Part shown: one piece after another, positions 1 through 7,036 of the stretch | Layout of the letters: each line of letters starts with the position of its first letter | Position numbering within the stretch: position 1 is the stretch's first letter | Assembly: GCA_036559465.1 (NCBI GenBank) | Contig: DATBTC010000030.1 | Coordinates: 1-17,375 of the forward strand | Direction of reading: 5' to 3' | DNA: 17,375 nucleotides | From: JAHFPN01 sp036559465 | GTDB taxonomy: Bacteria > Pseudomonadota > Alphaproteobacteria > Rhizobiales > Xanthobacteraceae | Translations under genes and position numbers: made by a program | Notes under the pieces: generated by a model | Seen by the model: only the letters and a program-made list of their open reading frames with translations | Database searches by the model: none | What the model was told of the DNA's origin: nothing

Positions 1-953
1 CCGTGCAGGTCGCGCACCAGCGAAATCACGTGGTCGAGCTTGTCGGGGAAATGCTCGCGCAGCCACTCGCGAAACAGGTCCTTAATTTCCAGCGGCATCC
101 TGAGCATCACGTAGCCCGCTTCGCTGGCGCCGGCCGCCGCCGCCGCATCGAGGATGCGCTCGATCTCGGCGTCGTTGATAGCCGGAATGATCGGCGCCAC
201 CATTACCGCGGTCGGAATGCCGGCTTGCGATAGCCGGCGGATCGTCTCCAGCCGCTTCTGCGGCGTCGCAGCGCGCGGCTCCATGGCCCGCGCCAGCCCG
301 GGGTCGACGGTCGTTACCGACAGCGCCACTTTGGCCAGATTCTTCTTCGCCATTTCGCTCAGGATATCGAGATCGCGCAGCACCAATGCCGACTTGGTGA
401 CGATGCCGACCGGATGGCCGGTGTCGCGCAGCACTTCCAGGATCTTGCGCGTGACCTGCCATTTGCGCTCGATCGGCTGATAGGGATCGGTATTGGTGCC
501 GAGCGCGATCATCTGCGGTTCGTATTTGGGGTCGGCCAGCTCGCGCAGCAGCAGCTCGTGGGCGTCGGGCTTGACGAACAGCTTGGTCTCGAAATCGAGC
601 CCGGGCGACAGGCCCTGATAGGCGTGGGTCGGCCGCGCGTAGCAATAGATGCAGCCGTGCTCGCAGCCGCGATAGGGATTGATCGAGCGGTCGAAGCCGA
701 TATCGGGCGACTCGTTCCGGCTGATGATCTTGCGCGGCTTCTCGACCTGCACATGGGTCTTGAACGGCGGCAATTCCTCCAGGCTCTTCCAGCCGTCGTC
801 GAACGGCATCTTGGCCGTGGGCTCGAAGCGCCCCGAAGCATTGGACACGGAGCCGCGCCCGCGCCGGCGCTCGCTCTGCACCGAAGCGTCGAGAATCCCG
901 TCGTTCGCCGGCGGTTCGGCGTAGAAGTCCTGTTCCGCGTGCTTGCCGTCCAT
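1..953 (-). CDS. PA0069-family radical SAM protein, 3' end cut by window edge
   Basis: Reading the minus strand from ATG 953 gives 317 uninterrupted codons to the window edge with no stop. The protein has a polar N-terminal ~60 residues, then a radical SAM core with the cluster motif C-x3-C-x2-C (Cys97, Cys101, Cys104, in the segment RGCEHGCIYCYARP). This is the SplB-like signature of the PA0069 family. Later blocks (ALGTNTDPYQPIE, KSALVLRD, APIIPAIND) match that family's barrel. By family knowledge such proteins bind a 4Fe-4S cluster and cleave S-adenosylmethionine; they are called DNA-repair-photolyase-like, but the substrate is unknown. An AGGA sits about 9 bases before the ATG. The family is usually a few dozen residues longer, so the missing part is the C-terminus. 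It diverges from the gene at 1088. Assignment to family is firm; cellular role is not. Confidence 0.93.
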   Translation of the reverse strand, partial: MDGKHAEQDFYAEPPANDGILDASVQSERRRGRGSVSNASGRFEPTAKMPFDDGWKSLEELPPFKTHVQVEKPRKIISRNESPDIGFDRSINPYRGCEHGCIYCYARPTHAYQGLSPGLDFETKLFVKPDAHELLLRELADPKYEPQMIALGTNTDPYQPIERKWQVTRKILEVLRDTGHPVGIVTKSALVLRDLDILSEMAKKNLAKVALSVTTVDPGLARAMEPRAATPQKRLETIRRLSQAGIPTAVMVAPIIPAINDAEIERILDAAAAAGASEAGYVMLRMPLEIKDLFREWLREHFPDKLDHVISLVRDLH

Positions 954-1087
954 GATCCAATTCCTAGCGTAAAAATCAGAACAAAACAAGAACAACAATT
1001 AACCGGCGTTTGAGGCTACATATGGGTATCTCGTGACATAACGTTAACAACGGCTAGCGGGTTCCAAAGGGGCGAAGGGGTCACGAA
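954..1087. promoter_or_regulatory. divergent intergenic region with an A/T-rich tract
   Basis: These 134 bases separate two divergent genes and must hold both promoters. Bases ~961-1005 are much richer in A/T than the surroundings; read toward the radical SAM gene they form a T-rich leader with repeated TTGTT units. Around 1042-1052 lies CGTT-AAC-AACG, a short interrupted palindrome. I could not pick convincing -35/-10 pairs, so this is an inferred promoter zone rather than a defined site. Confidence 0.4.
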
Positions 1088-1675
1088 TTGCTGAGCGTTT
1101 TCATCCCGACCCGTGATTCGGAACGCCTCCTGGTGCCGACACTGGCCGCTTTGGTGCCGGGCTCGGCCGCCGGCATCGTGCGCGAGGTCGTCATCGCCGA
1201 CGGCGGCTCCAAGGACGACACCGTAAAGATCGCTGATGCCGCAGGCTGCGCATTCGTCGCAGGCCTGGCCGATCCCGGCGCCCGTCTCCGTGCCGCGGCC
1301 CACGCCGCGCGTGGCAACTGGCTGCTGTTTCTCGATCCCGCGAGCGTGCTCGACGAAGGCTGGACCCGCGAGGTGCGCGCCTTCACCGATGCCGCCGACC
1401 GCTCGGGCCTCGCGGAGCGGCGCGCCGCGACCTTTCGTCTACGCAAGGAAGGCTTCGGCATGACGCCGCTGCTCGCCGAGGCCGCGGCCGCGACCCGGCT
1501 CGCGCTCATCGGGCGTCCGCGGGCGGAGCAGGGGCTGCTGATCGCCAAGCGCTTTTATCTGGCGCTCGGCGGTCATCAGGATGGCGAGGCCGCGCACCGC
1601 CGTCTGGTCGGCCGCATCGGCCGCCGCATCGTGGTTCTGCGCACCGGGATTACGCTCACCGCCGCGCCTGCCTAG
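1088..1675 (+). CDS. small family-2 glycosyltransferase-like protein
   Basis: This 195-residue protein starts at TTG 1088, preceded by an AAGGGG-type ribosome-binding site at about 1075-1080. The N-terminus (LSVFIPTRDSERLL) and the segment VVIADGGSKDDTVKIADAAG match the nucleotide-binding half of GT-A, family-2 glycosyltransferases, closest in style to the short TIGR04283-like transferases. The usual metal-binding acidic triad after LLFLxxD is weak: the sequence is FLDPASVLDEGW. The C-terminal GGHQDGEAAHRRLVGRIGRR resembles the family's acceptor-side helix. It has no membrane segment and is presumably cytoplasmic; the sugar donor and acceptor cannot be told. It stops just before the palindrome at 1677-1695. 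Family fairly sure, activity unproven. Confidence 0.82.
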   Translation: MLSVFIPTRDSERLLVPTLAALVPGSAAGIVREVVIADGGSKDDTVKIADAAGCAFVAGLADPGARLRAAAHAARGNWLLFLDPASVLDEGWTREVRAFTDAADRSGLAERRAATFRLRKEGFGMTPLLAEAAAATRLALIGRPRAEQGLLIAKRFYLALGGHQDGEAAHRRLVGRIGRRIVVLRTGITLTAAPA

Positions 1676-1676
1676 A

Positions 1677-1695
1677 TACTTGACTCCGTCAAGTA
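1677..1695. promoter_or_regulatory. perfect palindrome, probable MarR-type operator
   Basis: TACTTGA, five bases (CTCCG), then TCAAGTA: two perfect 7-base inverted arms, ending 19 bases before the ATG of the MarR-GNAT gene at 1715. The arm includes a TTGACT that could also be a -35 box. MarR proteins commonly bind 16-20 base palindromes overlapping their own promoters, so autoregulation is likely. The base sequence is directly visible; the role is inference from position. Confidence 0.62.
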
Positions 1696-1714
1696 ATTTG
1701 CCGAACCTTGGCGC

Positions 1715-2659
1715 ATGCGAGCGACGGGTGAACTGGCCGGGAAGATCGCCGCGGTACGGCGCTTCAACCGCTTCTACACGCAGAAAATCGGCGTGCTGCA
1801 CGAGGACTGGCTCGACAGCCCGTTCACGCTGGCCGAGGCCCGCGTGCTGTACGAACTCACCCGCCGCGAACGGGTGACTGCCACCGATCTGGCAAACGAT
1901 CTCGGCCTCGACGCCGGCTATCTCAGCCGGATCCTGCGCGGATTTCAGAAGCGCGGCCTGATCGACCGCAAAACTTCGCCCGACGACGCGCGGCAAAGTT
2001 TCCTGTCGCTGACCGCGCGCGGGCGCAAGGCCTTTGCGCCGCTCGAAAAACATTCCAGCGCGGAAGTTGCGGCCATGCTCGCGCGCCTTCCCCGTCCGGC
2101 GCAGCCGCGTTTGATCGGCGCCATGAACGACATCGCGACGCTGCTCGGCGCAAAGCCGGAACCGGACATTGCCGCGGCGCCCGCCTATATCCTGCGCGCT
2201 CCGCAGCCTGGAGATTTCGGCTGGATCGTCGCGCGCCATGCCGAGCTCTATGCGAAGGAATATGGCTGGCGCGAGCCGTTCGAGGGCTTGTGCGCGCAGA
2301 TCGTCGCCGACTTCGTGAATAAATTTGATCCAAAAAAGGAGCGTTGCTGGATCGCCGAACGCAATGGCGAAAACGTCGGCACCGTGATGCTGGTGAAGGA
2401 CAAACCGGGAGTCGCGCGGCTGCGTCTGCTTCTGGTCGAGCCCAAGGCGCGCGGACTCAGCATCGGGGCGCGGCTGACCGATGAATGCATCCGTTTCGCG
2501 CGCAAGGCCGGCTATCGCTCGATCACGCTCTGGACCCACAGCGTGCTGACCGGCGCCCGGCATATCTACGAAAAAGCCGGCTTCACGCTCACGTCGAGCG
2601 AGCCGCGCCGCTCCTGGGGCCGGGATGTCGTCGCTGAATACTGGGATTTGAAGCTCTAG
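1715..2659 (+). CDS. MarR-type HTH regulator fused to GNAT acetyltransferase
   Basis: The protein is 314 residues. Residues ~10-145 form a MarR winged helix-turn-helix: the recognition region is VTATDLANDLGLDAGYLSRILRGFQKRGLI and the wing contains DDARQSFLSLTARG. Residues ~160-314 form a GNAT domain, with the acetyl-CoA loop in modified form (ARGLSIGARL) and a C-terminal GARHIYEKAGF block typical of the superfamily. By family knowledge these two-domain proteins are regulators that may also acetylate a small molecule or protein; the substrate is unknown here. I see no clear Shine-Dalgarno sequence before ATG 1715, but no better in-frame start exists and the MarR helix begins soon after. A perfect palindrome lies just upstream. 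Its stop codon shares CTAG with the stop of the convergent moaB gene. Confidence 0.92.
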   Translation: MRATGELAGKIAAVRRFNRFYTQKIGVLHEDWLDSPFTLAEARVLYELTRRERVTATDLANDLGLDAGYLSRILRGFQKRGLIDRKTSPDDARQSFLSLTARGRKAFAPLEKHSSAEVAAMLARLPRPAQPRLIGAMNDIATLLGAKPEPDIAAAPAYILRAPQPGDFGWIVARHAELYAKEYGWREPFEGLCAQIVADFVNKFDPKKERCWIAERNGENVGTVMLVKDKPGVARLRLLLVEPKARGLSIGARLTDECIRFARKAGYRSITLWTHSVLTGARHIYEKAGFTLTSSEPRRSWGRDVVAEYWDLKL

Positions 2660-3219
2660 CGCGCCTTGCCCTGCGCCTTCCCGCGCTTCAAGTGCTCATC
2701 GAGTCTGGGCATGATCTCGACGAAGTTGCACGGGCGATAGCGATAATCGAGTTGGTGCACGAGGATTTCGTCCCACGCGTCCTTGCAGGCGCCGGGCGAG
2801 CCGGGCACGCAGAAGATGAAGGTTGAATTCGCGACGCCCGCGGTGGCCCGCGTCTGGATCGCCGACGGGCCGATCTTCGGCACGCTCACCATCAGGAACA
2901 TCGCCGCGAAGCCGTCCATGCGCTTCTCGAACAGCGGCTCGACCGCCTCCGGCGTCACGTCACGGCCGGTGAAGCCAGTGCCGCCGGTGGTTATGACCAC
3001 GTCGATGCTCTTGTCCTTGATCCACTTCTTCACCTGCGCGCGGATCGTTTTGACGTCGTCCTTCACGATCGCGCGCGCCGCCAGCTTGTGACCGGCGGTC
3101 TCGATGCGCTCGCCGAGCAACGCGCCCGACTTGTCGTCCTCAAGCGCGCGTGTGTCGGATACCGCCAGCACCGCGATCGATAGCGGCACGAAGGGTTTGG
3201 ACTGGTCGAGACCGGGCAT
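2656..3219 (-). CDS. moaB: MoaB-type molybdopterin biosynthesis protein
   Basis: From ATG 3219 this gives 187 residues, close to the usual MoaB length. The MoaB/Mog fold is clear: IAVLAVSDTR near the N-terminus, the molybdopterin-binding loop VVITTGGTGFTGRDVTPEAVEPL (residues ~75-96), GFAAMFLMVS, and the PGSPGACKDAWDEIL block near residue 139. MoaB/MogA proteins adenylylate molybdopterin in the cytoplasm before molybdenum insertion. I chose ATG 3219 because AGGA lies five bases before it; ATG 3225 is an alternative adding two residues. The open frame continues upstream to 3531, but that extension has no family similarity and crosses the divergent gene at 3380. No other cofactor gene is adjacent. 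A stand-alone moaB is not unusual. Confidence 0.93.
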   Translation of the reverse strand: MPGLDQSKPFVPLSIAVLAVSDTRALEDDKSGALLGERIETAGHKLAARAIVKDDVKTIRAQVKKWIKDKSIDVVITTGGTGFTGRDVTPEAVEPLFEKRMDGFAAMFLMVSVPKIGPSAIQTRATAGVANSTFIFCVPGSPGACKDAWDEILVHQLDYRYRPCNFVEIMPRLDEHLKRGKAQGKAR

Positions 3220-3368
3220 GTTCATCCTGTGCGGCACTGATTCGTTCGAAGCTCGCCGAGCGGGCAGCGCCCTGTCAAACCTCGGAAGCGAACGGCGTGG
3301 ATGTTGGGTATTCGGCAGCCTGCTTTGTGCTTGCAACTTGATCTTGTAGGTTGAAACCAAGCAACTTC

Positions 3369-3376
3369 GGAGGAAA
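3369..3376 (+). promoter_or_regulatory. strong ribosome-binding site deciding a GTG start
   Basis: GGAGGAAA is a near-perfect Shine-Dalgarno sequence, and its GGAGG core ends six bases before GTG 3380. It is the best evidence that the short basic gene that follows is translated and that its start is GTG. Confidence 0.8.
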
Positions 3377-3379
3377 CCC

Positions 3380-3709
3380 GTGGCAAAACGCAGAAAGAAA
3401 TCCTTGCGCAAAGTCAGGAAAGTGACGCGCGTAAAAGCCAGAATTACCGGAAAACCGCCGGTGCTCGCCGTGAGCGCGCAAGGCGTAGTTTCGACGGCCG
3501 GATGGAAGAGCATCGGCTTGTCGCAGCACATCTACGTGCGTCCGCCGTCCGACGGTATCCAGGGTTTCGACTTCGTCGGCAGTCCGCCAAAGGGCCCCGC
3601 CGCGCAAGTCGTGAAGAAAGTCCGGGCTTCCAGGCGGATCCGTGCGGCGAGCTGGGTCAAGGGCGTGCGCGTCGTCGCCGCCCAGAACAAGAAAGTCGCC
3701 AGAGTCTAG
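3380..3709 (+). CDS. short, highly basic protein of unknown function
   Basis: I do not recognise this 109-residue protein. It starts at GTG 3380 behind a strong ribosome-binding site. About 27 of its residues are Lys or Arg and only two are Asp; there is no Glu. The first 25 residues are dominated by KRRKK / RKVRK clusters, and a second basic patch (KKVRASRRIR) lies near residues 75-88. The middle (SAQGVVSTAGWKSIGLSQHIYVRPPSDGIQGFDF) looks like a small folded part with aromatic residues. There is no signal peptide or membrane segment. Such charge suggests nucleic-acid or ribosome binding, but that is inference from composition only. It diverges from moaB and ends just before a hairpin shared with the convergent peptidase gene. 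Confidence 0.72.
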   Translation: MAKRRKKSLRKVRKVTRVKARITGKPPVLAVSAQGVVSTAGWKSIGLSQHIYVRPPSDGIQGFDFVGSPPKGPAAQVVKKVRASRRIRAASWVKGVRVVAAQNKKVARV

Positions 3710-3714
3710 CGATC

Positions 3715-3735
3715 GCGGCGATTTATCTTCGCCGC
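3715..3735. terminator. small hairpin between convergent genes, probable bidirectional terminator
   Basis: GCGGCGA (3715-3721), seven-base loop TTTATCT, then TCGCCGC (3729-3735) form a perfect 7-bp stem between the stop codons at 3709 and 3737-3739. The position between two convergent genes fits a bidirectional terminator. No long T-run follows on either strand, so it may be weak or Rho-assisted. Confidence 0.55.
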
Positions 3736-3736
3736 T

Positions 3737-4666
3737 CTAGGTCCCCGGCCTCGCGTCCGGCGCGAACGTGTTGCAGCGCTGGACCGAGCCGGTCTTGGCG
3801 CCGGTGGTGAACCAGGCTTGGCGCTGTGCCGAAGTGCCGTGGGTGAAGCTCTCCGGCGCCATGCGGCCCTGAGTCAGCCGGTCGTCGCCGACGGCGGCGG
3901 CTGCCGCTAGCGCTTTTTCCAAATCGCCGGGCTCCAACACCTTGAGCTTGCTGTCGGCGTGAAAAGCCCACACGCCCGCGAGACAGTCGGCCTGCAGCTC
4001 CAGCTTCACCGAAAGCGCGTTCGCCTCCGCCTTCTGCATCCGCTGCCGCTGCTCGCTCACGCGCGGCAGGATACCCATGAGATTCTGCACGTGATGGCCG
4101 ACCTCGTGCGCGATCACATAAGCGGCGGCGAAATCGCCCGGTGCTTTGAAACGCTCGCGCAGGGTACGGAAGAAGGAAATGTCGAAATAGACCCGCTGGT
4201 CCTGCGGGCAATAGAACGGCCCGGTGGCCGCTTGGCCAAAGCCGCAGGCCGATTGCACGGCATTAGAGAACAGCACGAGCCGCGGCTCCTTGTAGGTCTG
4301 GCCGCTATCCTTGAAGACCTGCCTCCAAACGTCTTCGGTTTGCGCCAGCACGGCAGCCACGAACCGGCCGGTCTGGTCGGTCGGCGCGCCCTTCGGCTGC
4401 GTAGTGGGCCGCGCCGGGCCGCCGGGTCCCACCGGCGGGCGGCCGCGCTCCTCGTAGCGTGGCTGGTTCATCACCTGATCGAGATTGCCGATCAGCACGC
4501 TCGGGTCGATGCCGAGCGCCAAGGCAATAATGCCTACGATGATGATGCCGCCAATGCCGAGCCCCCCGCCGCCGAGCGGGACCCGCATGCCGCCGGTCTC
4601 GAACCCGCCGCGCTCGTCGCGCCGGTCCTCGACATTGTCGCTGCTTCGATAGTCTTCCCACCGCAT
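3737..4666 (-). CDS. membrane-anchored neutral zinc metallopeptidase (PF04228 type)
   Basis: The protein is 309 residues, starting at ATG 4666 with AGGAG upstream on the minus strand. The zinc-binding motif HEVGHH is at residues ~187-192 (context AAYVIAHEVGHHVQNLMG), with a downstream conserved block LQADCLAGVWA that supplies the third ligand in this family. A short polar N-terminus is followed by a Gly-rich stretch and one hydrophobic segment (IIIVGIIALALGI, residues ~40-53), then a Pro-rich linker, so the catalytic domain probably faces the periplasm on a single anchor. The blocks VLFSNAVQSACGFG and GPFYCPQDQRVYFD are also hallmark sequences of the YpfJ/KPN_02809 family. The natural substrate is unknown. 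It is divergent from rnhB and convergent with the basic protein gene. Confidence 0.93.
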   Translation of the reverse strand: MRWEDYRSSDNVEDRRDERGGFETGGMRVPLGGGGLGIGGIIIVGIIALALGIDPSVLIGNLDQVMNQPRYEERGRPPVGPGGPARPTTQPKGAPTDQTGRFVAAVLAQTEDVWRQVFKDSGQTYKEPRLVLFSNAVQSACGFGQAATGPFYCPQDQRVYFDISFFRTLRERFKAPGDFAAAYVIAHEVGHHVQNLMGILPRVSEQRQRMQKAEANALSVKLELQADCLAGVWAFHADSKLKVLEPGDLEKALAAAAAVGDDRLTQGRMAPESFTHGTSAQRQAWFTTGAKTGSVQRCNTFAPDARPGT

Positions 4667-4736
4667 GGGGCCACTCCTGCGGGCAATTCCTCAAGAAATG
4701 CCTGAACGGCCATTGTGGCGGACCTGTGGGTTGGCG

Positions 4737-4775
4737 GCAATCGCGCTTCTTTGGCCGATTGCGGGCCATTGCCCG
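4737..4775 (+). repeat. two short inverted repeats in the rnhB leader
   Basis: GCAATCG (4737-4743) is repeated inverted as CGATTGC (4756-4762) around 12 bases. Immediately after, CGGGC-CATT-GCCCG (4762-4775) forms a compact 5-bp hairpin. Both lie in the 139-base divergent region between the peptidase and rnhB starts. They could be an operator or leader structure; in GC-rich DNA such short arms can also be chance. Confidence 0.35.
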
Positions 4776-4794
4776 GCGCTGCACATTCGCGCCC

Positions 4795-4801
4795 AGGGAG
4801 G
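4795..4801 (+). promoter_or_regulatory. ribosome-binding site that fixes the rnhB start
   Basis: AGGGAGG lies four bases before ATG 4806. The same frame is open back to ATG 4665, but only the 4806 start has this signal and gives a normal family length. Confidence 0.75.
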
Positions 4802-4805
4802 CCGA

Positions 4806-5456
4806 ATGAGTCGCGCGGGGACCAGACGCATGAGACTGCTGCCCGATTTCGCGCGCGAGGCTGCGGCCTATGCGCGGGGCGCGGCGCCGGTCGCCGGCTG
4901 CGACGAGGCCGGGCGCGGCCCCTGGGCTGGGCCGGTGGTGGCCGCCGCTGTGATCCTCGATCCAGCGCGCGTGCCCCACGGCCTCGACGATTCCAAGCGC
5001 CTGTCGCCCGCCCGCCGCGAAGCGCTCTATGAGGAAATCTGCGCGACCGCCGAAGTGGCACTCGCCATGGCGCCGCCCGCCCGCATCGACCGCGACAATA
5101 TCCTGCGCGCCGGCTTGTGGGCGTTGGCGGAAGCCGTGCGCGCGCTGCCGCGCCGGCCCGCGCTGGTGCTGGTGGACGGCCGCGACGGTCTTGCGCTCGA
5201 GTGCGAGACCGCGCCGATCATTGGCGGCGACGGTATCGTCGCCTCGATCGCCGCCGCGTCCATCGTCGCCAAGGTCGTGCGCGACCGGCTGATGCAGAAT
5301 CTCTGTGATGCCTATCCCGAATACGGCTTCGGCCGTCACAAGGGCTATGGCACCGCCTCGCACGCCGAGGCGCTCGCGCGGCTAGGCCCGACGCCGCATC
5401 ACCGCTTCTCGTTCGAGCCAGTGCGGCTGGTGAGCGTCACGATAAAGGTCGCCTGA
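4806..5456 (+). CDS. rnhB: ribonuclease HII
   Basis: The protein is 216 residues from ATG 4806, the normal size for RNase HII. The signature GCDEAGRGPWAGPVVAAAVIL supplies the first two catalytic acids (Asp33, Glu34). VLVDGRD gives Asp124 and IIGGDG gives Asp142, matching the D-E-D-D set of the family. ASIVAKVVRD and YGFGRHKGYGT are also conserved. The enzyme cleaves RNA in RNA-DNA hybrids, removing single misincorporated ribonucleotides in the cytoplasm. The longer frame from 4665 would add 47 residues without similarity and would overlap the divergent gene. Its TGA overlaps the next gene's ATG (TGATG at 5454-5458), so the membrane protein that follows is translationally coupled. Confidence 0.97.
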   Translation: MSRAGTRRMRLLPDFAREAAAYARGAAPVAGCDEAGRGPWAGPVVAAAVILDPARVPHGLDDSKRLSPARREALYEEICATAEVALAMAPPARIDRDNILRAGLWALAEAVRALPRRPALVLVDGRDGLALECETAPIIGGDGIVASIAAASIVAKVVRDRLMQNLCDAYPEYGFGRHKGYGTASHAEALARLGPTPHHRFSFEPVRLVSVTIKVA

Positions 5457-7027
5457 TGCGCGCGCCCACCGGTCCCGGCCCCCTTGAGGCAACGGTGCTC
5501 ACCGAGGCGTTGCGCGCGCGCCCAAGTGCTTTCGTCGTTCTGGCGCTCGCCGTGCACGCGGCGCTGTGGACCTTCGCGCGCTTCATCGCCGACCCGACGC
5601 CGCCGTCCGAAGTGCTGGTCGGGCTCGCGCTCGGACGCGAGGCGCGGCTCGGCTATGTCGAAGGGCCGCCGCTCGCCTTCTGGCTGCTCGATCTCGCCTA
5701 TGTCTTCGGCGGCAGCTTTCTCGTCGCCAACCTGTTGCCTGCGCTTTCGGTGGCGCTGGCCGGCTGGTTGGTCTTCGCCTTCGCGCGCAAGATTCTCGGC
5801 GAGCGCCACGCGGCGATTGCGACCTTGCTCATGGTCGGCGTGCATCCGGTGGCCTTCCCGGTCGGTCCGCTCGACGCCGATATCCTGCAGATGCCGCTGG
5901 TGGCCGCGAGCGTGCTGGTGTGGTGGAACGCGCTCCACGAAGGCAGCCGCCGCGCCCGCTATGGGCTCGCCGTGCTCGTGGTGTTGTTGGCCTATTCCGG
6001 CGTGCAGGGGCTGCTGGTCGTTTTCACGCTCGGGCTGCTCACGCTCGCCGACCCGCGCGCCCGCGCGGCGCTGAAAGGCCTCTTGCTGATAACTCAGGAT
6101 TGGCGCGCAGCCATCGCTGGCCGTGATGCATTGATCGCGGTAATCGTGGTGCTCCTGGTGGTAGCCCCGCGCCTCATCTGGCTGGTGGGGAACGGCTTCG
6201 CGGGCTTCGTCCCGGGGCTGGAGAGCGGCATCGAGCCCGGTGCGCTCACCAGCGCCCAGGATGTGATGCTGCAGACGTTGGTCGGCCATATGGGGCTCTT
6301 GGTGTTGATCATCGTGGCCTCGACGGCCTTCGCATCCGATCTCGACACTGCACCCACTTTCGTGCGGCCGCCGGTCGAGCGCATCGCGCGCCGTAGCGCG
6401 ATCGTGATCGCAACCGTGCCGCCGCTCCTGGCGCTTGCGCTTGGGCTCATCGCGGGCGCGCGCCAGCCGATCACCGCCGCCGCACCCCTATTCCTCTATT
6501 CGGGGGTGTTCGTCATGATGTTCGCGCCCGATTTTGCGCGCGTGCACCGGCAGCGCGCGGTGGCGATCGCCGCACTCGCGCTCCTCGTCCTGCCGCCCAT
6601 GCTCGACGCCGCCTCGAGCATGGTTGCGCCCTGGGTCGCCGAACGCGGCCGGTCCACCAACTGGCCCGCTCAGGCGGCCGGGCGCTATTTCACCGACGTG
6701 TTCAGGAACCGCACCAGCCGCCGGCTCGAATATGTGATCGGCGATGCGAGGATCGCCAGCGCCGTGGCTTACGGCAGCCGCGACCGGCCGCACGTCTTCA
6801 TCGACGGCGATCCGAAACGCGCGCCCTGGATCGATCAGGAGCGACTGAAGAAGAACGGCGCCATCGTGGTCTGGACCGTCGCGGGCCTCGATCCGCGGCC
6901 GCCGCAATTGCTCGCAAGTCGCCTGCCGGCGCTCTCGCCCGAGGCGCCGCTCCCGTTGAATTGGGTACGCAGTGGCCGCCTCAATCCGGTGCGGCTCGGT
7001 TGGGCGCTTATCCCGCCGCAGAACTGA
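5456..7027 (+). CDS. PMT/GT39-like multi-pass membrane glycosyltransferase
   Basis: The protein is 523 residues with about ten hydrophobic segments through roughly residue 390, then a soluble ~130-residue tail. The first extracytoplasmic loop (PPSEVLVGLALGREARLGYVEGPPLAFWLLDLAY) aligns in layout with the PMT_2/ArnT superfamily, including the GYxxxPPL segment. These enzymes move sugars from polyprenyl-phosphate donors onto lipids or proteins at the outer face of the inner membrane. The acidic residue that normally precedes the loop Glu by three positions is Pro here (P-P-S-E), so activity is uncertain. The periplasmic tail has DVFRNRTSRRLEYVIGDARIA and resembles tails of Rhizobiales members. 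It overlaps rnhB by one base and lies nine bases before the amidohydrolase gene, so the three genes probably form one transcript. Confidence 0.85.
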   Translation: MRAPTGPGPLEATVLTEALRARPSAFVVLALAVHAALWTFARFIADPTPPSEVLVGLALGREARLGYVEGPPLAFWLLDLAYVFGGSFLVANLLPALSVALAGWLVFAFARKILGERHAAIATLLMVGVHPVAFPVGPLDADILQMPLVAASVLVWWNALHEGSRRARYGLAVLVVLLAYSGVQGLLVVFTLGLLTLADPRARAALKGLLLITQDWRAAIAGRDALIAVIVVLLVVAPRLIWLVGNGFAGFVPGLESGIEPGALTSAQDVMLQTLVGHMGLLVLIIVASTAFASDLDTAPTFVRPPVERIARRSAIVIATVPPLLALALGLIAGARQPITAAAPLFLYSGVFVMMFAPDFARVHRQRAVAIAALALLVLPPMLDAASSMVAPWVAERGRSTNWPAQAAGRYFTDVFRNRTSRRLEYVIGDARIASAVAYGSRDRPHVFIDGDPKRAPWIDQERLKKNGAIVVWTVAGLDPRPPQLLASRLPALSPEAPLPLNWVRSGRLNPVRLGWALIPPQN

Positions 7028-7036
7028 CCCACGGTC

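Noticed and set aside
82..960. 292-residue minus-strand frame
   Set aside because: Arg/Ala/Gly-rich shadow of the radical SAM gene; the true frame on the same strand has the CxxxCxxC motif.
1439..2563. 374-residue minus-strand frame
   Set aside because: Antisense to the MarR-GNAT gene and the small glycosyltransferase, with no recognisable motif; a GC-rich shadow.
2656..3531. Long form of the moaB reading frame
   Set aside because: The added ~104 residues show no MoaB similarity and cross the divergent gene at 3380; the ribosome-binding site supports ATG 3219.
4665..4805. N-terminal extension of rnhB
   Set aside because: It touches the divergent peptidase start and gives an over-long protein; AGGGAGG marks ATG 4806.
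4305..5363. 352-residue minus-strand frame
   Set aside because: Covers rnhB antisense and the peptidase in another frame; composition is shadow-like.
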